Notes: generated by a model from the sequence alone, not told the origin. Shown: positions 10,533 to 21,964, numbered from the stretch's first letter. The stretch is DNA of 64,000 nucleotides from Chelydra serpentina (GCA_037349315.1 JBAIAC010000068.1:17389001-17453000); one strand, 5' to 3'. A program made the numbers and translations.

Positions 10533-10685
10533 GTAAGTTATATGTCACTGAAATAACTAATATGAAGTTGTGTGTTTAATGTGTTTGGTGTGTGTGTACA
10601 TAGATATGTATGAAAATGTACTATCTCTAGCAACTCCCTCAATTGTTGGCTGTGTCTGGAGAGAGGAGGAGTTGTGGGTCATGTG

Positions 10686-11500
10686 GCCATGTCTAGACTA
10701 GGAAAATGAGGTGCGCTGAGCAAACGTTTGCTAATGTAGCAACTACTGAGTGTGTATTACAGGTCCCCCTCTGTACTGATCCACAGAGGATATGAGATGT
10801 TACAGCCCACCACCACTGAGTCTTAGCTCAGGCTAAGCCTACAGAGTTAGGTTGATGTAAGCTGCCCAGTGCCCCACTCCCTGCTGCCAGCTGGGCTGCT
10901 GACTGGAGGCTCCTGGCTCCCCATGGGGAGCCCTGGTGCTATTTGGAGGTGTCCTGTGGGGAGCCCTGGTACTGCCTGGAGGCTTCCAGCTCCCTACCAT
11001 CAGGAGCCTGGCAGCCTGTCTGTCCCCCGGGCTCTCAGCTTCCTGCTCCCCACCACAGCCAGGCTCCCGGCAGGGAGTGGGGAGTCAGGAGCCTTGGGTC
11101 AGCTGCTGGGCTCTCTGCAAGGAGTGGGGAGCCCAGGACTCAGTCTGGCTGAGGGAGGGGAGCTGGGCGGGTGCAGCCTGGCGGCTTCCTGCGGGGAGCC
11201 TGGTGGTTGCACTGAGGCTCCCGGGAGCCGCACAGACTCCAGGTGTGGAGCTTGCAGCCAGGAGTCTGGTGGCAGGGAGTCAAGAGTGTGGAGGGCAGCC
11301 AGGTTCCCGGTGGGTAGCTGCATGTAGGCTCTCAGCCCCCTACACTGCCCCTCTTAAGTCATTGGAAGCGCTCCTGGTGAGGACACGTACCACCGACAGA
11401 AGGAGAGTAGTGTGGACATGAACCATTGCAGTAATTACTTTGCTGGTTGTAAGTTGACCTAACATAGGTCGACTTATGTTTCTAGTGTAGACATGTCCTT
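10686..11500. mobile_element. MITE with GTCTAGAC/GTGTAGAC ends and GC-rich core
   Basis: The left end GGCCATGTCTAGACTAGG and the right end CTAGTGTAGACATGTCC are imperfect inverted repeats. Inner arms repeat the pattern: GAGTTAGGTTGATGTAAG near 10845 and TAAGTTGACCTAACATAGGT near 11450. The core (about 10870-11340) is GC-rich, with words such as GGGAGCC and GGAGGCTCC repeated in both orientations. It accounts for the overlapping open frames of 70-160 codons there, which I do not regard as genes. It may be two MITEs side by side (10686-10830 and 10835-11500). Confidence 0.6.
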
Positions 11501-11509
11501 GGGCTTTGG

Positions 11510-12690
11510 CAGCTTGTGCTGTTAGCTCTGGACTGCCCTCGTTGAATGCCTGCAGTATTAGCTAAAAGGGCAGCCATCCCACCAACACATTATTTCACAA
11601 TTTCTAAACACTGCTGTTCTTGTCTGTGCTGGATGCTAAGTGGGGTTATTTAATTATTTTTAAAACCTGCATTAACTAGTACATCTGATGAAGGCATCTC
11701 ATTTTCCAGGTCACCCACAGGAGCAAGAGACAGGTACTCCTGGCTGGGTTCTCATCATCCGGCACCAACTTCTTCTGAAACCTTTGGCCAAATCACTTAG
11801 CCTCTCTCCTCACTTTCCTCTTCTGTGATACTGGAATAATACGTATGTTGTGAGGTTTCATTGGCTAATGTCTATGAAGAGCTTTGATGTGGCAGAGTGG
11901 TGGTGTTCGCAGGACAACTTGAGCACAGAGGTGGAAAAAAAAAACCAACCCAAAGATTTTAAAGGGAATCTTTGGAGTAACATCTGCTGCTTAAACTTCG
12001 AGGCATCCACAAACATGAAGTAAGCATAATGTTATCTGACTATAAAGCAAATCCTTTCCCTTTTAAAGTTCTTGTAATTGCACACTGCAGACGAAGAGGA
12101 ATGGGAAGCCATCAATCCAGATCATTTAGTTACCCCCAAGGAACAGCTTCATTGTCTAATTTCAAGTGACTGCAGCAGGGCTATTAAGAAGCATACTTCG
12201 TTTCTCAGAAAAGTGCCACTGCCTCCATTAATTATTAATAATTACTGGCATATTTAACGAGGGCTGAAAATTATCAGTTCATTCATAACAACCCCAAAAT
12301 CTGAAGAGAATATGGTCCCACTAAACTCTAGATTACCAGAGAAGACACCAGAAGGGTGATGTGACGATAGATTTCCTTAAATAATGTTGCTATTACAGAG
12401 CCCGCGAAAACGCAGGACAGTTTGTTTTGTGAAAAAATGAGGGGGAGTCAGAAGAGGAGGATGGAATCAATGATGGGCCTAAAATAGCTGAGCTACTTAA
12501 TTGTCATGTTCTTAAATTGGACTTCAGGAATAAAAATAAGGAGAAAGAGAAGAAGAATTTAGGAATACACAAAGATCTAGTCAGCAGAATGGTAAAAGCC
12601 AGGTGAGGGAATATTTAGGGAAAATGAAATATAAACAGATGCAGGCCCAAACGAGACACATCCCTTGATAAAGGAATTGACTCGACTATA
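11510..12690. other. No gene; MIR-like piece, possible conserved element, LINE-like piece
   Basis: 11770-11890 resembles a sense MIR (CTTTGGCCAAATCACTTAGC followed by CTGTGATACTGGAATAATAC). 12060-12330 is unique-looking, with a homeodomain-site-rich run (ATTAATTATTAATAATTACT) and could be a conserved noncoding element. 12430-12690 reads open for a short basic stretch that recalls an L2/CR1 spacer, but is not diagnostic. Confidence 0.35.
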
Positions 12691-12693
12691 CTT

Positions 12694-13201
12694 AGGCTAC
12701 GTCTACACTACAAGTGCTACAGCAGTGTAGACGCTTCCTACATCAATGGTACGGGTTTTTGCCTTGCTGTAATTAATCCAGCTCTCTGGCCAGGTCTACA
12801 CGACAAACTCATATAGATATAACTACGTCACTCAGGGGTGTGAAAAATCCACACTCCTGCACGCTGTAGTGTAGACAGCACTACGTCAACTGGAGAGCTC
12901 CTGTCGACATAGCTACCGCCTCTAGTGGAGGTAGATTAACTACACCGATGGGACAAGCTCTCCCATCGGTGCAGTTGTACCTTCACCAAAGCGCTCCAGT
13001 GGTGTAGCCGCACTGGTGCAGCTTTTTAAGTGTAAACGTGCCCTGAGAGGCAGTAGCTGCGTCATTGGAAGAATTCTTCCATTGACCTTCCTGCTTCTAC
13101 ACTGGGGGTTAGGTTGACCTAACTGGCACTCGGCGCACAACATTTTTCACAGTCCTGTATAACATAGTTAGGTCGATCTAATTTTTAAGTATAGCCCAGG
13201 C
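12694..13201. mobile_element. Nested or composite MITEs of the GTCTACAC type
   Basis: The outer left end GGCTACGTCTACACTAC (12696) matches an outer right part at about 13040-13201. That right part holds GAATTCTTCCATTGACC, then GGGGGTTAGGTTGACCTAAC and the end TTTTTAAGTATAGCCCAGG. Between them a second copy begins GGCCAGGTCTACACGAC (12790) and ends near GTGTAAACGTGCCC (about 13041). The interior has the hairpin words AGCTCTCCCATCGG (12957) and CCGATGGGACAAGCT (12945). The simplest reading is one MITE inserted in a relative. I could not read a clean target duplication. Confidence 0.6.
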
Positions 13202-13202
13202 C

Positions 13203-13315
13203 TTAGATTATAAGCTCTTTGGTGCAGGGACCATGGGTTTGCAAAGTGCCTACCTCAACAGGGCACTGATCCTTGACTGGGACTTATAGGTACTACCACT
13301 GTACAAATAATAGCA
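13203..13315 (+). repeat. MIR/L3-like SINE 3' part
   Basis: The words TTAGATTATAAGCTCTTTGG, CAGGGACCATGGG and TACTACCACTGTACAAATAA follow the order of a common amniote SINE/LINE tail, also seen near 23830-23935 and 26410-26515. It is degenerate. Confidence 0.55.
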
Positions 13316-13319
13316 ATTA

Positions 13320-15305
13320 TAAAGGAATTCAAAAAGATGTAGTCAACGTCGTGGTTGGTAAGCCAGGTAAAACCCAGGAGGTATCGGGAGCTTTTCGGGG
13401 GGCAAAAAAAAAAATGTTATGGTTCCTCTTATTACAAAAATAATGATCCTGACAATTACTCTCCAATAAGAATAACTTAGCAATGGAACAAATGAAAAAT
13501 AACGGGACAAACAAGAGGGGTGACAGTGGGCGGGATAGTAGAAGCTTGCTCTATGCAACATGCTGGCAAAGATCAATTACTAATTGCATGACTTGGTGCT
13601 GCCTCTCTAGAGGTCATGAAGCATGGAAGTGTTCTGCTATCTCTGCCAATTGAGATTCTGATGCTGAATACTGCATGTGATTCTAGGCACCTCTAGTATC
13701 TTGCCAGGTTAGAGGGAACTGAGTCACAGTAAGAGGAGAGGTTAAAATATTAGTGTTTAAACTGTTCACTGCAAATAGTTCATCACTGGACGTAGATTTC
13801 TTCTGTCCAGGAACAGATCATTTTGTGCAAAATTATTTGGTGGTGCTTCTGTGACATGATTGAATTAGCAGGACTGATTCCTCTCTTGCTTACACAGGAG
13901 TAACTATATTGAAACCAATGCAATTTACATGGGCATAAAACTGGTGTGAGAGGAGAATTTTGGTGTAATGTGTAAAGCTTGGGCAACCTGGGGACAAAGG
14001 AAGTGGAGGAGACACAACAATTTACAAAGTATCTGCAGGTTGTAATTGCCAAGGAGGGAGAGGAATTATAATGGGACAAAATGAGCAAAGGAAAATTGAG
14101 ACTAGATACCCGGGGGGGAGGGTGTAGAGGGGAATGTTTCTCACAACAAGACCTATTTCAGAGCAGAATAGTCCCAGGGAAGTGATGGAGCCACTGTGTG
14201 TGAGTGGCATTTAAAAGTAGACTGGACAAAGCAGATAACAATATACCGTAGGGAATGCTCCTGCATTAGAAGGGAAACATACATGGTGACCTAGTAAGGC
14301 CGATCTATTTTAAATTCTGTTGATATAGGTGTTGATATGTTTCATCAATGCTTCATGCAGCCCAAAGATGATAAAATATTAACATGATTTTAACATCACT
14401 TTATCGGGCTATAAAGGCAGCAAAGTGCTGTAAATTGCTTTGTCGAAGCCCTTTGGAAGTATTTACATTGCTCCAAATCACACTGTATAGCTTTCAGAAT
14501 GGCATCACCTTGTGAAATAATCACACAGGTTTGGGCAACAGCTGCCTGTGACATGCCAGGCTCCAAATGAAATTGATTTTGTTTTTAATTGAACTGGTTT
14601 GTAGAGGGAGGCGACTGGATCTCGGGTGGAGAACGTAGAAGCTCTGATCGCTGGTATCCTATGGTATCAAAGGAGCTCCCGCTTCCTTGTCTGGGGGCGG
14701 AGATGGGCCTCACATGCCTCAGTAGTACAACCTCTGCTCAACCCTGGGAGCAGATCTGGGAGAGGATGCACATCATCCTTCTCCGACATCGATGGTCTGC
14801 CTCTCCACAGCTACATTCCCTTCCACCATTTGCTGGAGAACCCCCCTGCCACTTGAAAGGGGATAATGGGGCCTCTGCCAAAGAGGGGTCACCAGCAGCA
14901 CGTCTCCATTGAAGCTGCACTGCTGGGCAGCGGGGGAGGGAGGAGGGCAGAGAGATTGAAGAGGGTGGAAAGGATGGAAGGGTCATGTGCCTCTGTTGGA
15001 TTCCTTGAGCTCCAAGGGTCACAGGGGCTGAATGATATCCAGGTGCCGCTCAGAGTTTTCCTCTTCCCTGTCTCACTCCTGCAGGATTTTCAAAGGGAGA
15101 AGGCAATCCCTGCGTACGATGCAATAAGAGTCACTGAGGTAGATCCTTTACTCTGGCCAGACATCACTCAGCATAGGATCGGAGAGGGCGCAGCAAAGAC
15201 AGTTTTATGCATCTTTTAGACACATTTTTTTGACCCTGGCATCAGCTGGACACTTTGGTTCCAAGAGCAATTTAGAACTCAAGGCTGCTCTATGCCACTG
15301 GGGAA
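13320..15305. other. No gene recognised
   Basis: Mostly unique-looking sequence with short non-coding open frames. 14340-14600 is AT-rich, shows few repeat signatures and could be a conserved noncoding element. Around 14590-15220 GC content rises, but no domain or splice pattern supports a gene. Confidence 0.35.
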
Positions 15306-15316
15306 TTCCCCTATGC

Positions 15317-15830
15317 CAGGCCTGCACAACTCGTAAAGCTGTGAGGGCCATATTACTCCAAAGAAAACAGCTGAGGGCCAAAACCCACCGGCCCCGCGGA
15401 AACGCCCTCCTGCCCCCCAGCACTGCCCGCCCCGTGGAAACAACCACTCCTTCCCCAGTGCTGGGGTGTGGAAGCCTGGCTTAGCTGCTGCCCTGCCACT
15501 GCCCGCCCACTCGGCTTGTCATCCCCCACCCCGCCCGGCTTGCCTCCTCAGCGCCCCCAATGCCGGCTCACCGGCTCCCCCCGCCGCCAACTCACCTGCC
15601 TGCCCGCTGCTGGCCTCTTACCTTCTGCTGCTGCCCCCGCCCACTACTGCTGGCTCACCCTCACTCCCCAGCCTGCCACTGGCCTCTTCACCAGCCCACC
15701 CACCTGCCGGCCGGCTAGCCGGCCGTTGGCTTGCCCCACCCCGCTGCTTGCCTACTCACCCCCCCGCAGGCCGCACAGTGAGCCCACACGGGCCGCATGC
15801 GGCCCCTGGGCCGCATGTTGTGCAGGCCTG
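15317..15830. mobile_element. hAT-type non-autonomous element
   Basis: The terminal inverted repeats CAGGCCTGCACAAC and GTTGTGCAGGCCTG are perfect over 14 bases. They are flanked by a perfect 8-bp duplication CCCTATGC (15309-15316 and 15831-15838). The interior is C-rich (blocks of CCGCC, CTGCC, GGCTCACC). The end carries GGGCCGCATGCGGCCCC, a short palindrome. Long open frames on the plus strand reflect this composition. No transposase is encoded. Confidence 0.92.
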
Positions 15831-15839
15831 CCCTATGCA

Positions 15840-16765
15840 AAGGGAATCTCAGGTGGCCACAGAGACCAGCTCTAAATCGACTTTGCACCATGGGAGTGAG
15901 AATCTGCCCCACTATGTTCTAAAATGTGATCTTTGTAGATGAAATACATAAAGCCAGAAGGAAGCAACCCCCTCCCGTCTCTCTCTCTAAATGGGAGGAA
16001 CTCCTGGCAGTGGGGCAATAGCACAATGCAGTATATCTTCCAAGAACTTTACAGCCACTCTTGCACAAGGCCAAGTCAACAGTGAATTGGGGGAAGCATT
16101 AGAGCAAATCCCCACTGGTGATAGAAAACCTCTTGTCAACTGTATGTCTTCCTATCTTCCTGAAGTCAAGTACTCTCCTATTTGCAAATACCTGTTTTCC
16201 CTGATGTAAGAGAACCACCCTCTGCAATCTTTATTTTGTTCAGCTCCGTGACTGCAGATACGCTGCGTGGTCAGCAAGAGGGGACACATTTGGCCATGTG
16301 GCTGTAGCATGCCCTGTCCCTGGAAATGGTGCAAAGCATAGGGGCAAGGGAGAGGCAACAGCCTGAAGGTGGAAGGTGTCATCAACGGGATGGAAATAAA
16401 TATGACCAAGAGCGAAGCTGTAATTCTGAGGCTGCAACATGCTAGCAAGAAGCACTGTATCCCCTTGGATGAGCATGCGCTGATAATGCAGAATACTCCC
16501 TGCACTGAATGCCAAGCTGCGGTGCTGTGCTGCATTGAGCTATATAATACAGACCGGCATTGTGTTCAGCAAGTATCCTGTATTCTAGCTCTAACACAGA
16601 CATGCGGAGCGTGACTCACTGATGAGGCTGAGCTGGAATGATGATCCTTCGCCGTTGAGATGAACTTCCTCTGTCAACATGAGCACTCACGCTCCGTGCA
16701 CACACATTCAGTTTGCCCCAAATGACAGTGTTCTCTTATTGTCGATGACAGCCTCTCTTAATACA
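15840..16765. other. No gene recognised
   Basis: Unique-looking sequence. Open frames around 15991-16614 lack recognisable domains. Confidence 0.35.
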
Positions 16766-16870
16766 CTGGATTTATGGCTTATTACAACTATCTGGAACCC
16801 ACGAACCCCCTCTTAGTGTCCTATGACTTTCCTTGAATGGTCCCTTACAATATGTGCTAACTACTGTACA

Positions 16871-17583
16871 CATAGGTGCCGACTTCCCCTCTGCCCCATG
16901 GGTGCTCGACCCCCTGACCCCGCCCTGCCAGCCCCTGCACCACCCTGGCCCTGCCCCAATTCCACCCCCTTCCCTTAAGTCCCCGCCTCTGCCCCACCTC
17001 TTTACCGCCTCCTCCCCTGAGCGAGCTGCGTCCTCACTCTTCCCCCTCCCTCCTGGAAAGTCCTAAGCCAGGGGTCGGCAACCTTTCAGAAGTGGTGTGC
17101 CGAGTCTTCATTTATTCACTCTAATTTAAGGTTTCGCGTGCCGGTAATACATTTTAACGTTTTTAGAAGGTCTCTTTCTATAAGTCTTTAATATATAACT
17201 AAACTATTGTTGTATGTAAAGTAAATAAGGTTTTTAAAATGTTTAAGAAACTTCATTTAAAATTAAATTAAAATGCAGAGCCTCCCGGACTGGTGGCCAG
17301 AACCCAGGCAGTGTGAGTGCCACTGAAAATCAGCTCACGTGCCGCTTTTGGCACGCATGCCACAGGTTGCCTATCCCTGTCCTAAGCACTGCCAAACAGC
17401 TGTTAGGCGGTGGGAAGGAAGCGCTGGGAGGGGGAGGAGCAGGGAGGCGGTGCGCTCGGGGGAGGAGGTGGTGAGGAGGGGGTGGAGGCAGGGGGAGCTT
17501 AGCCGCCGGTGGGTGAGGAGCACCCACTAATTTTTCTCTGTGGGTGCTCCAGCCCCACAGCACCCATGGAGTCGGCGCCTATG
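16871..17583. mobile_element. hAT-type MITE, itself interrupted
   Basis: Ends CATAGGTGCCGACTTCC and GGAGTCGGCGCCTATG are inverted repeats. They are flanked by a perfect 8-bp duplication ACTGTACA (16863-16870 and 17584-17591). The interior is rich in CCCC and GGGTGCTC words. A relative with the same right end lies at 35376-35699. It is interrupted by another hAT-type element at 17069-17379, so its own length without that insertion is about 394 bp. Confidence 0.92.
17069..17379. mobile_element. hAT-type MITE nested in another MITE
   Basis: Starts CAGGGGTCGGCAACCT and ends AGGTTGCCTATCCCTG, inverted repeats with two mismatches over 16 bases. The perfect 8-bp duplication TCCTAAGC flanks it (17061-17068 and 17380-17387). 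The interior is AT-rich, unlike its GC-rich host, and includes GTGTGCCGAGTCTTCA and GGTTTCGCGTGCCGG. It is the youngest of three nested layers. Confidence 0.95.
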
Positions 17584-17989
17584 ACTGTACATATGCTAAA
17601 CAATCTGTTCCACCTTGTATTTTGCTGTGATGCTGGGAGTACGTTTCCCAGACCTGAAGAACAGCTCTGTGTGGCTAGTAAGCTTGTGTCTCTCACTAAC
17701 AGAAGTTGGTCCAATAAAAGATATTACCTCACCCACCTTGTCTCTCTCTCTCTCTCTCTCTCAATGTCCATTCTTCTTCAACGATGACTGTTCTATAGAT
17801 CTACATGTGCTCATTAATTCAGCACACTGTTGAAAGTGCTGTGTAGTGTTTGCCAGGCTGTTCTGTGAAGTGCTGCAGCTGAGCCTTCTGCTGTGATGGT
17901 CTAGGGCAGTGGAGCAAGTGGGGCTGGAGGCGCATCGATGGTATAAAGCCCAACTTTTGCATTGTGCCAATCACTGGCTCATGTGCAGG

Positions 17990-20045
17990 ACCAGTCCCCA
18001 GGGTGCTTTAATTTGCACCAGTTGTTAATGGCCCCAGGGGGCTGAAAACCACAGCTGGGGCTTGGTGTGGTTCTGTGGCCGTCCAGTCATGTTTCCTTTC
18101 CTATGGCCATGCCCCTCTGCCAATAGTAGAGGCAGGGTTGGCGTAAGAGCCTCTATGCTTGCTCTCCACTGCAGGAGGATCCCTCTAGGTTAGGGTGATC
18201 CTCCCAGAGCCAAGTCCCTGGAGAGCCAGACACCACCAGCAGTGCAGATCAGCCTTGCCACAGCCGAGGTTCTGCCAGTTCTGCACATGAGAAAAGAGTT
18301 TATAAGTAAATTGCTAAATCATGAAGCACAAGCGCTGATAAAAGTGTACAAACATTTCTCATGTGAGCATGAAACTAGCACCCAGAGCGGGCTTTGTTTG
18401 TTGATTACATTCTGGCAGGCTTATACCCCAGTCGGCCTTCATCATATAAAAGAATGAGGGAGTGCATTCAGAGATGAGCGTTTGCAGTAAACTGTTAGCT
18501 GGCTGAAGATTTCCTCTGGATTGAGAGAGTAGAGACAATGCTCCAATGCTAAACGGTCTTTAGAGATAATCAGGAAACAGCACAGATCCTTGAACAGTGA
18601 TAGCAAAAGAGACCCCAAGAATTTTCTGATTAAATAGGAATGATTCTATGTCAGAGAAAGCCAAGGTCATGCAGCAAGAGCAATACCAAGTAGAGGGGGC
18701 GGGTTCTTTAGATCTTGATTTAGGGTTAGGATGGGCTTTGGATTTGAAGGGCAAATCACAGGTAGGGCTTGGGTGTGAAGGCTTATGGAATTTTGCCAGC
18801 ATGTTTTACCTGAACTAGTTTAGTGAAAGCAGAGACGAAAAAGGGCAGTTAGTTCATCTCATTCATTTTTTCTGCCATTGCAGGACTGTTCTGAAATGCT
18901 GACATTATTGACCTGAACTGTCAGCTGCAAGTCAATCCTGATCCAAAAGGAAAATTAACCAAAGTGTGAAAAACTATATCCGATTCTTTCTTCTAACTCT
19001 TGCAAGCCTCTGTGCTTCTCATTGCAAGCAGGGCTGGAATCAGAAGCAGAGCGACACGATGAGAAATGATTGCCCCTGGCTATACATACCACCTCTCTTC
19101 AGATTTACAGACATCTTTGTCAGAATTTCTTCCTTCCTCAGCTGTACATGGATCCATTCCCCTTTGTTCACTGTCTCCTCTAATTTGTGCTTTCATTTAC
19201 ATTAGCAATCGTCTCCTAAAAGTTCTTTGTTCCTGTTCATTAATTACAAATGGCTTTTTGTAAACAAGAGCAACACTGGTAGCAGGCGAAAGCTTATTTT
19301 TAAAATTAATCGGAGGCCAAATTTCTATCTAATTTAAAATATGAACAACTTTTCCCCTTCTAAAACCCCTTTAATTTATTACAGATGATGTTTTCTTGTT
19401 GTCCTACCGACTCCTGTCAAATACTAGTTCCTCTGAAAGGGTTCAGAAATTGACGTTGGTCCATGAACAGGCTAAAACATCTTTTTCATCTCTTTCAATG
19501 CATGTGATCAAATCATATGAGATTAGAAGGTTATACTGGTGTATGGTCACATCTGGCAGCCGTTTCCTATTTACAGGGACTGTGAGATACAAATCTAATA
19601 GGATGCTGTTTCTTTCTTTCCAAGAAGTTACTGTTTTTCTGAATAAGGATCTGTTGTTGATTTTATATGGATAAGACTTTCTATTATAACCAAATATGAT
19701 TTACATTGTTTTCTATTGTTGTTTTTTTCATTTGCAATGAATTTGCTGTCAGCCTGATCCATGGCTGGTTGTGGGGTTTTTGTGATGGACTGTTTTACCT
19801 CTCTTGAATACTAAAACAAAGGGAAACTATTTAAAGTGAGACATTTTCTAAATAGATCAGTTACTACAATTTAAATATATAGCGCAGTAATTCAATCAAT
19901 CCTTCTTTGCCTAAAGTGCTGTGAATTAACACTGCCCTACCTCCCAGGCATGTTTGGGAAGATAAATACATCAAAGATTTGGAAGAGCTAAAATGCTATG
20001 GTCATGGAGGAATGGCCATAGTATCTTAGCGATACACCATCTGTG
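17990..20045. other. No gene recognised
   Basis: Unique-looking sequence, becoming AT-rich from about 18800. The short open frames at 18242, 18966 and 19396 have no recognisable domain. No paired splice signals stand out. Confidence 0.35.
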
Positions 20046-20049
20046 ATGT

Positions 20050-20215
20050 ATTTATTTTCCCTACCCCAGGAGGTAGGACAGTGCTATTATCTCCATGTTA
20101 CAGATGGGTAAGTGAGGCACAGAGAGGAAGTCATACGAGCAGTCTGCAACAATGAACTAAGAACACAGGTCTTCTAAAGCCTAGACTAGTACTTTTCCAC
20201 TGGCCTATTCTTCCT
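20050..20215 (-). repeat. MIR-like SINE, antisense
   Basis: The plus strand reads ATCTCCATGTTACAGATGGG, then TGAGGCACAGAGAGGAAGTC. This is the complement of the MIR core 'CTGTGCCTCAGTTTCCCCATCTGTAAAATGGGGATAAT'. Further right is CACAGGTCTTCTAAAGCC, matching the tRNA-related head region. Confidence 0.75.
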
Positions 20216-20407
20216 CTTGAAACATGAAATGTGCAAATTCTTTGATGATATTGAGGAAGCCAGTTTGTGCCTTTTGGCAATATGTCACTTGCACACTTAA
20301 ATTAATGTCTACGTCCACAGGCACAACCACTTACTTTTGCTATCACTTTTGAGTTTGCAAAAGGTTTTGTTCAATTAATTGACATGTATTGGAAATATAG
20401 TTGCATG

Positions 20408-20606
20408 TGTAACCCACACACCTTCGTAGTGTTCTGTCCCATCTAGTGGCACCAAGACCACTTAACGAGAGAGAAAATGAGTCTGCTCTATGCCTTAGCT
20501 AACAGCCAGTTGGTTTTTAGCTCATGCAGTAGATGCTCATGCACTAAGCTCCAGAGACCACAGGTTCAATCCCACCCCATGACAACTGGGGTTTGTCGGC
20601 ATTACA
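20408..20606 (+). mobile_element. TG...CA element with internal tRNA-like promoter, copy 1
   Basis: This 199-bp element begins TGTAACCCACACACCT and ends GTCGGCATTACA. It is flanked by the 4-bp repeat CATG on each side (20404-20407 and 20607-20610). Its middle holds a tRNA-like block with an A-box-type sequence TAGCTCATGCAGTAGATG (20518) and a B-box-type sequence GGTTCAATCCC (20563), spaced as in a tRNA gene. A second copy at 26721-27060 shares the same ends and order, so the ends define a real unit. A tRNA-derived SINE would start at the tRNA; here about 105 bases of shared sequence precede it. The short TSD and TG...CA ends suggest a small solo LTR (TRIM-like). That class is inference. Confidence 0.7.
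20518..20573 (+). promoter_or_regulatory. tRNA-like Pol III A box and B box (copy 1)
   Basis: TAGCTCATGCAGTAGATG resembles the tRNA A box (TRGCNNAGYNGG) and GGTTCAATCCC the B box (GGTTCGANTCC), with 45 bases between their starts. The acceptor stem does not pair convincingly, so this is a decayed tRNA-related promoter rather than a tRNA gene. Confidence 0.6.
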
Positions 20607-20611
20607 CATGC

Positions 20612-21450
20612 ACACTTGAAAATTACTTGCACTGTTGCCTATTTTGATGTGCAACTACATATTTTACATATGCAAAGCAGGCACATCTTTTTTAAAAGAG
20701 AGGGCTTAACATAAAATAAACCACTGATACATTAATACAACTAGCCTATGTTAACAGAAAAGGATGCAGCAAAACAATGTCTGCAATCAAACATCCCCCG
20801 GTTTGGGAAAACATTTTCAGACCACCTTACCTCACTCACATATTGGAGAGTCTAGTCTAGAGTTCCTCACAACTTGTAGCTTTAGGGCAATCTTTCACTC
20901 TACATTTGTTTCATGTATCTGACATGTTTGGAGACCTCCAAAAAGTTTAAGCTCTCAACAGACCACTATGTGGGTTTTTATTGTACACACCAAAATTTTT
21001 ATGGGGGACTTTTAGTCTACTGCCAGTATTTCAGCAGCTGGTGAGTAATTTGATTACATGAAATAAAACTGAGACAGTTGCATGAGTAACAAGAACTAAT
21101 GAAGCGGCGAAGAAAGAAAATATTATTACGCTGCCAAAGCCAAATGTGTAGGCTGACAAGAAACCAAACAGGTGGTTTAAAGAGCTGTGAGTAACAAATT
21201 TACTAGCATAATGGGACCTGTTCTTTTTGAGGGTATCTTTACTGGGGGGATGGGCTTGAACCAAAACTCTCCATCTAGAATGTTGGAGAAGCCTGCTGCT
21301 GTAACAGACTGAATTAAAACAGTGGATCCAAACATTGCTAAGTTTTGTACTTTGGGTCCATCTCTATGCTTCGCTGAATTTTGTGTGTATCCCTAAGTGG
21401 GAGATCTGAGTCTACAAGGGACACTCAGGTAGAGGAATGCTATGCAGATG
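20612..21450. other. No gene recognised
   Basis: AT-rich unique-looking sequence; the open frame on the complement at 21031-21264 has no recognisable domain. Confidence 0.35.
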
Positions 21451-21454
21451 CACA

Positions 21455-21610
21455 GGGTATGTCTACGCAGCGAGTCACCGAGTGGGCTTGCGGGGCCCAA
21501 AACAGCCATGTACACATTTGGCCTTGGGCTGGAGCCCGGGTTCTGAAGCCGGTGGAGGGCTTCTGGCAGTGGGTGGCAAGCTGAATCCCTATCCCAGGGC
21601 TGGTAGTGCC
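21455..21610. mobile_element. Truncated palindromic MITE
   Basis: It begins GGGTATGTCTACGCAGCGAG and continues with GGCTTGCGGGGCCC and GGGCTGGAGCCCGGGTTCTG. These are words of a chelonian MITE that is normally a long palindrome ending GTAGACATACCC. The mirror half is missing, so only the left arm is present. Confidence 0.5.
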
Positions 21611-21829
21611 TCCTGCTAAATACATTCACCCATGCAATAGCATGACGGGATCTACTGTTAGCGGAAAGCGGTGTTTCTATTGAAATAGCGCCTCCGGCTA
21701 ACTGCAAAATCCTCTTAACTGGGACGAAAGGCCAGCCACCAGGGTGCCCCAGTTGAAAGTGTTCCGATGGTGTTAGCACAGAGCGCTTCAGCCTTCAAAT
21801 GGCTTTATAAGCAAGCCACCCAACAGCTC

Positions 21830-21960
21830 TGTCTTGTAGGCGAGTATTATTGCTGCCCGCATTTCAGAGAGGGACACTGAGGCACAGAGCAGTTAATGTG
21901 CGACTTGAACAAGGCCGGAGAATCCTCGTCACTGCTAGGATAGAACTTGTGAGCTTGTCT
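21830..21960 (-). repeat. MIR-like SINE, antisense
   Basis: GAGTATTATTGCTGCCCGCA, then GGACACTGAGGCACAGAGCA and GTGCGACTTGAACAAGGCC follow the complement of the MIR core in order. Confidence 0.65.
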
Positions 21961-21964
21961 CCAA

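Larger units (their letters stand above)
16770..17762 (-). mobile_element. Chelonian interspersed repeat, interrupted host copy (family not named)
   Basis: The right part (17584-17745) carries AAACAATCTGTTCCACCTTG and AGAAGTTGGTCCAATAAAAG, ending ACCTCACCCACCTTGTCTC. This is the reverse complement of the repeat at 54885-55140. The left part (16770-16862) continues the same copy on the other side of a nested insertion. It ends at a (TC)11 microsatellite (17741-17762). The class is unknown to me. It is the oldest layer of a three-level nest. Confidence 0.6.

Noticed and set aside
10869..11421. Open frames of 152 and 161 codons on the plus strand
   Set aside because: Low-complexity GC core of a MITE; peptides lack any domain and overlap in two frames.
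15466..15942. Pro/Ala-rich open frame of 158 codons
   Set aside because: Mostly inside the hAT-type element 15317-15830; composition effect.
20511..20580. A functional tRNA gene
   Set aside because: A and B boxes are present, but the acceptor and T stems do not pair, and the block is part of a larger repeated element.
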